Positions 59,103-64,000 of a stretch of 64,000 nucleotides of DNA are shown here, in pieces. Within the stretch, counting starts at the first letter, position 1. Every line of letters starts with the position of its first letter. Both the position numbers and the translations under genes were made by a program. A model generated the notes under the pieces. That model searched no databases and was not told the DNA's origin. It saw only the letters and a program-made list of their open reading frames with translations. The stretch is taken from IMG/VR virus record IMGVR_UViG_3300037086_000474, positions 48,463 to 112,462 of that record, one strand, 5' to 3'. The stretch comes from a virus.

Positions 59103-59717
59103 ATGAAGATAACTTTGCTTGGTGATTCTATTTTCGACAACGCTCGTTATGTAAATCCTGATGAAAGGTCAGTGATCGAACATCTGAAGGCTGTTGGAAT
59201 GGATGCTGATCTTCTGGCTGTTGATGGAAGCATCACACTCGATGTCACAAGACAGTTGGAAAAATGTTCTAATCTCACGTCTCACTTCGTCATCAGTTGT
59301 GGTGGAAATGACGCTCTCTACGCAGAGACTGTGATTTCAACCGCCATAACCGCTCAGTCCCTACTGCATGCTCTTCAAAACATTCAGATGGATTTCAGAA
59401 TCAACTATCATCAACTCCTTGCAAAGATGAAGGAGACTGGTATTCCGACTTTCGTCTGCACAATCTATGACAAGATCCCACATTTCAGTCCTGAAGAGCT
59501 AACTTTGCTTTCCATTTTCAATGATGTCATCATTTCAACAGCGACATTCTTTGGGTATTCAGTGATTGATCTCCGTCCGCTTTGCAACGATCCCAAAGAT
59601 TATTCAGAGCTTTCACCCATAGAGCCTTCAAACCAGGGAGGGGAGAAGATTGCAAACAAGATCGCTAGCACACTGAAGCGTTGGAACCCAAAGTTCAGCA
59701 AGACGGTGATCTTTTAG
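59103..59717 (+). CDS. SGNH/GDSL-type hydrolase, 204 aa
   Basis: The catalytic Ser is in LLGDSIFDN, Gly and Asn in SCGGNDALY. In the C-terminal block SPIEPSNQGGEKIA, where SGNH enzymes usually carry D-x-x-H-P-N, glutamate stands at the histidine position. So an esterase activity is plausible but the His is not visible. Role unknown. Confidence 0.65.
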   Translation: MKITLLGDSIFDNARYVNPDERSVIEHLKAVGMDADLLAVDGSITLDVTRQLEKCSNLTSHFVISCGGNDALYAETVISTAITAQSLLHALQNIQMDFRINYHQLLAKMKETGIPTFVCTIYDKIPHFSPEELTLLSIFNDVIISTATFFGYSVIDLRPLCNDPKDYSELSPIEPSNQGGEKIANKIASTLKRWNPKFSKTVIF

Positions 59718-59726
59718 GAGGATGAT

Positions 59727-59939
59727 ATGAAGAGAATCATGGACAATGCGGTAATGAAGATGGACAAGATTGTGAAGCGGAACAAGATTCCCGCGCACAT
59801 CGGGATCAATGACCCCAAGAAGATCATTTTCGTCTATATCACCCGCCATGTCTCCGCGAGGACGCTCGGCAAGCTGCCCACAAAACTCGGCACATATACC
59901 GTTGAGACGAAATATGTCGGTGAGGTCGTTCCGGCTTAG
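59727..59939 (+). CDS. Hypothetical protein, 70 aa
   Basis: Small and basic, MKRIMDNAVMKMDKIVKRNK then a beta-rich part. AGGAGG lies upstream of its ATG. It ends just before an early-type promoter. The function is unknown. Confidence 0.5.
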   Translation: MKRIMDNAVMKMDKIVKRNKIPAHIGINDPKKIIFVYITRHVSARTLGKLPTKLGTYTVETKYVGEVVPA

Positions 59940-59941
59940 TT

Positions 59942-59970
59942 TTTAGAGCCGGTGGTTTCTGTAGTATAAT
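59942..59970 (+). promoter_or_regulatory. Early-type promoter TTTAGA-17-TATAAT
   Basis: TTTAGA (59942-59947) and TATAAT (59965-59970), 17-nt spacer. The ligase ATG follows 6 nt later. A GTG at 59998 with AGGAG upstream is an alternative start. Confidence 0.65.
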
Positions 59971-59976
59971 GAACTC

Positions 59977-60864
59977 ATGATGAAACAGGAGAGAACTGTG
60001 AAGAAGATTGCTGTCACAAGCGGAGCTGCTCTGATTTCCAAGGCCAAGTCGGCCCCTGCCAAAAAGGACGAGTTGTATGATCTCTACACCATGTGTGCAG
60101 AGCTCAACACCACGAATTCCATGAATGGAAAGCTGGAGATCCTCAAGAAGTATCCCCAGTGCAAACAGCTTCTCACCTACACCTACGATCCATTCAGACA
60201 GTACTATGTGTCTTCTGCAAACCTTCAGAAGCGCCAGGACCTGGTCGAATACACGAAGTTCTCTCTCATCGAAATCCTCGACAAGCTCGCAAATCGCGAA
60301 GTCACTGGCCACAAGGCCATTGCTCTTGTGAATGGGTACGTCTTCGCCAATCTCCAGTATCAGGAACTCATCTACAACATCTTCAAGCGAAACTTGAAGA
60401 CGCGTGTAGATTCGTCCCTCATCAACCGCATCTGGCCAGGAACGGTGCCCGCGTTTGATGTCGCCCTCGCCTACAATTACGAACACCGGAAGGACAAGGT
60501 TGATTTCACCAAGCAGAAGTGGTTCGCTTCGCGGAAGTTGGACGGCTGTGTCTCGGGTGATTCCATCGTAGAGTTTGAAGATGGGTCGAAGTCTACAATG
60601 CGTGAAGTTGTCGAGGGACGAATCAACAGGAAAATCAAGTCATACAATGACGTCACCAAGAAGATTGAATACAAAGAGATCACGGCCTACGTCAAGAACG
60701 GTGACGACATCCAGGAAAAAGGTTATCAGTGGTATGAGATTGTGTTGGAAAATGGAGTCAATCTCAAGCTAACTGGAAATCACCGGGTTTATCTTCCTGA
60801 ACTGAAGTGTTACCGGCGCGTCGACGAACTTGAAGGGAGCGAAGAACTTCTGTTGGACATCTAA
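59977..60864 (+). CDS. ATP-dependent DNA ligase N-terminal part fused to split-intein N-half
   Basis: 295 residues. Residues 1-190 look like the N-terminal part of a phage ATP-dependent DNA ligase, ending at KWFASRKLDG, where K187 would be the AMP-accepting lysine of motif I (KxDGxR). At residue 191 the ligase stops and the N-terminal half of an intein starts (CVSGDSIVEFEDG). There is no C-terminal ligase domain in the window, so it must be supplied by a separate gene carrying the intein C-half, spliced in trans. Start: ATG 59977 directly after TATAAT, or GTG 59998 behind AGGAG. An abandoned pseudogene is the alternative. Confidence 0.75.
   Translation: MMKQERTVKKIAVTSGAALISKAKSAPAKKDELYDLYTMCAELNTTNSMNGKLEILKKYPQCKQLLTYTYDPFRQYYVSSANLQKRQDLVEYTKFSLIEILDKLANREVTGHKAIALVNGYVFANLQYQELIYNIFKRNLKTRVDSSLINRIWPGTVPAFDVALAYNYEHRKDKVDFTKQKWFASRKLDGCVSGDSIVEFEDGSKSTMREVVEGRINRKIKSYNDVTKKIEYKEITAYVKNGDDIQEKGYQWYEIVLENGVNLKLTGNHRVYLPELKCYRRVDELEGSEELLLDI
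60547..60861 (+). mobile_element. N-terminal half of a split intein (Int-N), 105 aa
   Basis: It begins at Cys191 of the ligase open frame with CVSGDSIVEFEDGSK (block A) and contains LKLTGNHRVYLPE (block B, with the conserved TxxH). It ends about 35 residues after block B at a stop codon and lacks blocks F and G. The length of 105 residues fits split inteins. No Int-C is visible in the next 3 kb. Confidence 0.85.
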
Positions 60865-60865
60865 C

Positions 60866-61759
60866 TTATTTCAACCATTCATTCAAAATGTCTTCATATT
60901 CTCTTCTGCCTATTTGTGAGCACCATACTACAACAACACGATAACCAAAACTTTTTAGGTGTTCCTCTCGAACTTTGTCGAGATACCAAATCTCAGCAGC
61001 CGTGATCTCACCCTTGAATCTTTTTATTATGTCGGTGCCTTTGTACCTATCTGGATTGGCGTGCCACTTGTCTCCATTTACTTCTATTATCAACTTTCTA
61101 TCTTCAATCAGTATGTCGGGTCTTGGAGAGTATATTCTACCAAGTTGATCATTGAATTTAGAAAATCTCGTTCCATCTTCAGAAACAAAATCAATACCTT
61201 TCTTTTCCAAAAATCCTTCTATAATTTTGTGTCCTATAGATTTTCTGCCTGCATTGCTTTTTCTCCAAGGAACATTTGTCGGATTTAGAACACCATGGTG
61301 CTTATATAGTGTGTCTATTGATTTCGCTTTGATTTCTTCTAGCTGAAAAACATTCTTCACTCCATACTTTCGTTCTACGGTTGCGTTTCTTTTATAGTAT
61401 GATGTGGTGTTTTTGGACAGGGCATTTACTTTACCATACTTTTCAAGACAGGATTTTTCGTACTTTTCTCGAGTGGCTGGATTGTTCATAGCTTCTTTGA
61501 CTGATTTCGTCTTCAATCCAAATCTTACGGCATATTCTATGACTGTTCCTGCATCTATGATGGGTGAAAGATGTAGTGATATGGCTATGTCGTTTGCAGT
61601 TCTGTTGTTTTCAATATATTCTTTCTGAAGAAAAGCCAGGGTCAGGTTGTCATCACGGATTTTCTTAGTATTGCTTATCCAAGTGGGGCACTTGCCCTTA
61701 TGACCATGCAGAGCATTTTTAGAGTCGAATATTTTACCACAGGCGGTACATTTATACAT
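60866..61759 (-). CDS. Vsr-like homing endonuclease with N-terminal zinc finger
   Basis: 297 residues from the ATG at 61759, behind AGGGAGA. Frames extending to 62059 lack support. An N-terminal C2H2/CCHC-like finger (YKCTACGKIFDSKNALHGHKGKC) is followed by KYG-type repeats (CLEKYGKVNALS, KYGVKNVFQ) and a Vsr/EDxHD-like core (SPRPDILIEDRKLIIEVNGDKWHANPDRY split at PDIL and EVNGDKWH). It ends with VVVVWCSQI. It ends 2 nt after the Int-N stop. Endonucleases of this type are known to accompany split-intein genes in environmental phage sequences. Confidence 0.75.
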   Translation of the reverse strand: MYKCTACGKIFDSKNALHGHKGKCPTWISNTKKIRDDNLTLAFLQKEYIENNRTANDIAISLHLSPIIDAGTVIEYAVRFGLKTKSVKEAMNNPATREKYEKSCLEKYGKVNALSKNTTSYYKRNATVERKYGVKNVFQLEEIKAKSIDTLYKHHGVLNPTNVPWRKSNAGRKSIGHKIIEGFLEKKGIDFVSEDGTRFSKFNDQLGRIYSPRPDILIEDRKLIIEVNGDKWHANPDRYKGTDIIKRFKGEITAAEIWYLDKVREEHLKSFGYRVVVVWCSQIGRREYEDILNEWLK

Positions 61760-61823
61760 TTTATATCTCCCTGAATGTATATAAATATGCATCGAGGAAG
61801 ATGGATGGAAATATGTTCGACAT

Positions 61824-61852
61824 TTTAGAGAGAGTGGCCAATATGATAAGAT
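61824..61852 (+). promoter_or_regulatory. Early-type promoter TTTAGA-17-TAAGAT
   Basis: TTTAGA (61824-61829), 17-nt spacer, TAAGAT (61847-61852), 45 nt before the next ATG. The ATG is preceded by GGAAGGGTACGGAG. Confidence 0.5.
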
Positions 61853-61897
61853 TTCTTCTAACAAAGATTCTTCTAGATAGAAGGGAAGGGTACGGAG

Positions 61898-62485
61898 ATG
61901 AAGGCAAAACAGAGGAAAGAGATTGAAGAGAATCCCGCTGCTTGGATAAGAAGTACAGCAAAGTTCTTCTGGAACGTTTTTCATGACGAAAGCGACTACA
62001 TTCCTGCTTTCATAGAGAAGTTGCTTGCTGGTGGCGGTGGCAATTCCATGTTCAATCAAAGTTGGGTGTTTACATCTTCTCTCTTTGTTCAGAGAAGAAT
62101 CTCTAGTGAGGCAGTAAAAGTATTGGAAGAGCTTGGTCTTTCAAAGAACAACATACCTCATGATTTGTTGCATGATAATGCAAAGGGAGAAGCAGACCGG
62201 AAAGCAATTGGAAAGCTTCTGCATGAGGACCATTGTCCAGGAAACGTGAAAGTCATGCACTTGATCAGGGACAAGATACGGTCGTACCCTCTGACTGCAA
62301 CCTTTGAAGACATCGCAGATGACCTTTGTGAGTTTTTGAAAACTGTCCAGACTCTGGACATTATTACAGTCAAACAGGACGATATGAGAACCTTGAAGAG
62401 CAGCGGCTTTGTGAAGAAGCAAAAGGACATGTTTACTCACGAGGAAAGAGATGCTCTTCTAGATGACGAGTGGGAGGATATGTAA
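61898..62485 (+). CDS. Hypothetical protein, 195 aa
   Basis: Soluble, helical in the C-terminal half (DDLCEFLKTVQTLDIITVKQ), with LHEDHCPGNVKVMHLIRDKI, a His/Asp-rich stretch that could be metal-binding. It has GGGGNSMFNQSWVFTSSLFV in the N-terminal part. Possibly an enzyme, but I cannot name it. It is transcribed from the promoter at 61824 and ends before a terminator. Confidence 0.5.
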   Translation: MKAKQRKEIEENPAAWIRSTAKFFWNVFHDESDYIPAFIEKLLAGGGGNSMFNQSWVFTSSLFVQRRISSEAVKVLEELGLSKNNIPHDLLHDNAKGEADRKAIGKLLHEDHCPGNVKVMHLIRDKIRSYPLTATFEDIADDLCEFLKTVQTLDIITVKQDDMRTLKSSGFVKKQKDMFTHEERDALLDDEWEDM

Positions 62486-62526
62486 GATCGAACATAGTCA
62501 TCCATAGAGTTTCATGGCCCCAAAAT

Positions 62527-62557
62527 ATGGGCTCTATTACAGAGCCCATTTTGTTTT
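62527..62557 (+). terminator. Intrinsic terminator
   Basis: ATGGGCTCT-ATTAC-AGAGCCCAT is a perfect 9-bp stem followed by TTTGTTTTT. It ends the rightward block of early-type genes. Confidence 0.85.
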
Positions 62558-62572
62558 TAGACCATTGGCTCG

Positions 62573-62650
62573 ATGAGAGTTTATACGGTTGAAAACCGTG
62601 GAAAAGCATATTTTCATTCTATAGAAGAAGACCAATGTGATAAGAGTTGA
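62573..62650 (+). CDS. Possible 25-residue peptide
   Basis: ATG at 62573 encodes MRVYTVENRGKAYFHSIEED and five more residues. There is no clear Shine-Dalgarno sequence. It lies in the 180-nt gap between the terminator and the DNA methylase gene, which otherwise contains nothing I can assign. Confidence 0.25.
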   Translation: MRVYTVENRGKAYFHSIEEDQCDKS

Positions 62651-62665
62651 ATTCAAAAATGATAA

Positions 62666-63700
62666 ATGGAAGGATATTCAAAATTGAGATCTGAAAAAGC
62701 AAAGAAATACGATTTTTGGCCCACCCCAGAAATTACAAAAACAGATTTATTTTCTCTAATCAAAGATTTTTCAGGAACATGGGTAGAAAACTCAGTAGGG
62801 CAAGGAGCGCTCCTTTCAGCACTTATTGACAAGGGCGTCAAGCAAAATAAAATAACTGCAATCGACATTGACAAGGATAACATAGACCATTGCAAAGAAC
62901 TGTGGCCCCATGTGAATTATATTCATGGAGATTTTCTTGATAGCACTGGAAAATGGGACAACTGTGTCTATAATCCACCATTCACTAAATGGGAAGAGTT
63001 TACAAGAAAATCATTGGAATGTTGCGAAAATCTCTATGCAATATTGCCCAACAATTGGGCCCATAGTCCTAGAGCAAGGTATTTTGATTTACAGTCTCGT
63101 ATTGTAAATGAGGTGTATGACAGAAAATATTTTTGCGAGTTTGGTATTCAACAGTGTATCTCTCTTTTCGTGATAAAGAAGGATCACTATGTAGATCACA
63201 GCATTGCAAAAGAAAAATATTTTCATGAAAAAGATTTACTAGCAAAAGTTGAAAATGGACAAACAACAGATGCATTCAAACAAAAACTGGTTGATCAAAG
63301 ATTTGGAATAATTGTCCCATGGGGACCAACATTCAATAATAGTGGATGTCTTCCAAGAGGAACTAAAGTGAATTTGGGTCCCGTTGTTCGTGCAATTCAT
63401 CTATCAAACGAATTTTATGTAGACGAAAACTTTGTCATGTACAATGGAAAACTAAAATCTGGTAAAGACTTTGAGTTTCTCTATATTAGACGTCATACTA
63501 ACGATAGAGTACAGAAGGGAAGCCGAAGAGACGCTGTTTGGTGTCTATATTGTGAAAATGAAAAGGAATTAGATAAATTGATTGATTTTTATATAAACTA
63601 TCCAGTGGATTTTCATTGTAAGTTTTCTAATTGGAACTGTTCAAAACATACTATAGTACCAGATTGGTATGCAAAAAAATATGAGTCACTTGAGAAGTGA
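62666..63700 (+). CDS. Adenine-specific DNA methyltransferase-like protein, 344 aa
   Basis: The order of motifs is that of N6-adenine DNA methylases: SAM-binding VENSVGQGALLSALIDKG (motif I-like), acidic ITAIDIDKDN, then catalytic motif IV NPPF in VYNPPFTKW. The remainder, with target-recognition potential, is not recognisable. The specificity is unknown. Such enzymes protect phage DNA from restriction. The ATG at 62666 has only a weak upstream purine stretch. Confidence 0.7.
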   Translation: MEGYSKLRSEKAKKYDFWPTPEITKTDLFSLIKDFSGTWVENSVGQGALLSALIDKGVKQNKITAIDIDKDNIDHCKELWPHVNYIHGDFLDSTGKWDNCVYNPPFTKWEEFTRKSLECCENLYAILPNNWAHSPRARYFDLQSRIVNEVYDRKYFCEFGIQQCISLFVIKKDHYVDHSIAKEKYFHEKDLLAKVENGQTTDAFKQKLVDQRFGIIVPWGPTFNNSGCLPRGTKVNLGPVVRAIHLSNEFYVDENFVMYNGKLKSGKDFEFLYIRRHTNDRVQKGSRRDAVWCLYCENEKELDKLIDFYINYPVDFHCKFSNWNCSKHTIVPDWYAKKYESLEK

Positions 63701-63703
63701 GAT

Positions 63704-63964
63704 TCAAATAAGAACCGTTTGGATCATTTTCCGCATCATCCATTCTCGGTCTGATGATTTTATATGTTCCCAAAAATAAGATGTAATATCTGAGTCCTCC
63801 TCATCTTCATGTGAATGTGTATAAAACACATATTTGCCTTTTTTGGGAGGAAGAGTCTTTCGTTTGTTTGAGATATGATCCCAACTAATCCGAAGCTGAG
63901 CTCCATCAAAACTCCAAATAACAATTTCAGTTCCCGTGTCGTAATAGCTGTAAAATATCTGCAT
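63704..63964 (-). CDS. Hypothetical small protein, 86 aa
   Basis: Paralogue of the 91-residue gene at 39734-40009: MQIFYSYYDTGTEIVIWSFD against MEVYYEYTGSGEEAVIFDFG, and an ending DREWMMRKMIQTVLI against EKDWVQKRFFKTILE. It has a CAAGATAA box 5 nt before its ATG with no Shine-Dalgarno sequence. The function is unknown. Confidence 0.6.
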   Translation of the reverse strand: MQIFYSYYDTGTEIVIWSFDGAQLRISWDHISNKRKTLPPKKGKYVFYTHSHEDEEDSDITSYFWEHIKSSDREWMMRKMIQTVLI

Positions 63965-63969
63965 ATGGA

Positions 63970-63977
63970 TTATCTTG
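63970..63977 (-). promoter_or_regulatory. Candidate late-promoter box CAAGATAA (leftward)
   Basis: CAAGATAA on the minus strand, 5 nt from the ATG at 63964. One mismatch to AAAGATAA. The last 20 bases of the window show no gene. Confidence 0.35.
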
Positions 63978-64000
63978 TCTTTAGGGCATAGTTTGTAATG

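Noticed and set aside
60866-62059. The long leftward frame reaching 62059 for the second Vsr-like endonuclease
   Set aside because: The first 100 residues are not protein-like and run antisense over a promoter and the next gene. The ATG at 61759 has a good AGGGAGA and starts at a zinc finger.
1-64000. tRNA genes
   Set aside because: I looked in intergenic gaps for cloverleaf-like 70-90-nt segments ending in CCA and found none; the gaps are too short.

Overview
The window is a stretch of a large, AT-rich, tailed double-stranded DNA phage genome, most likely a myovirus of T4-like or jumbo type. The evidence is a large terminase subunit, a T4 gp55-like late sigma factor, an rIIA-type ATPase, very long repetitive tail-fibre proteins, and dense packing of small overlapping genes with ATGA or TAATG junctions. 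I see no tRNA or rRNA genes. The bacterial host cannot be named from this sequence.

Layout. (1) 1-2.5 kb: a run of overlapping small proteins, several of them paralogous. (2) 2.6-15.2 kb: a giant 2555-residue repeat-built fibre, a second 703-residue fibre built from the same modules, further structural proteins and a holin-like membrane protein. (3) 15.2-16.6 kb: a lone TnpB gene on the minus strand, bounded by hairpins. (4) 16.6-23.7 kb: a degenerate dUTPase-like protein, the gp55-like sigma factor, a Vsr-like homing endonuclease, a membrane protein with a transglycosylase-like segment and an M23 peptidase. (5) 23.8-35.7 kb: small structural or unknown genes, a transglutaminase-like protein, an arginase/UPF0489-like protein, and a terminase interrupted by a LAGLIDADG intein. 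(6) 35.7-40.0 kb, minus strand: two more tail or receptor-binding proteins. (7) 40.0-62.5 kb, rightward and apparently less AT-rich: a metabolic and repair block with a methyltransferase, PncB, RtcB, a PD-(D/E)XK-like protein, NadE, a Nudix protein, rIIA, a PspC protein, an ADP-ribosylglycohydrolase, a metallophosphoesterase, an SGNH hydrolase, and the first part of a DNA ligase ending in the N-terminal half of a split intein beside a second Vsr-like endonuclease. (8) 62.5-64 kb: an adenine-specific DNA methyltransferase-like gene and a small minus-strand gene.

Regulation. Region 7 carries a repeated promoter-like signal, TTTAGA-17 nt-TATAAT, found seven times plus one variant. Many genes outside it are preceded by AAAGATAA or a close variant, which I read as a candidate late-promoter box for the gp55-like sigma factor. 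A third motif, AGCATACTT, lies upstream of four genes. Several boxes sit only 4-7 nt before the start codon, which suggests leaderless mRNAs.

How the genes may work together. PncB and NadE are two of the three Preiss-Handler steps to NAD+; RtcB and a DNA ligase seal nucleic acids; the ADP-ribosylglycohydrolase reverses ADP-ribosylation. Together they look like a block that restores what host defences destroy. The window is also rich in homing or selfish genes: TnpB, two Vsr-like endonucleases, a LAGLIDADG intein, a split intein, and a nuclease-like gene flanked by a duplicated rtcB terminus. The most interesting observations are the fractured ligase, the rtcB terminus duplication and the promoter/leaderless architecture. 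All functional calls come from reading motifs by eye, without database searches.
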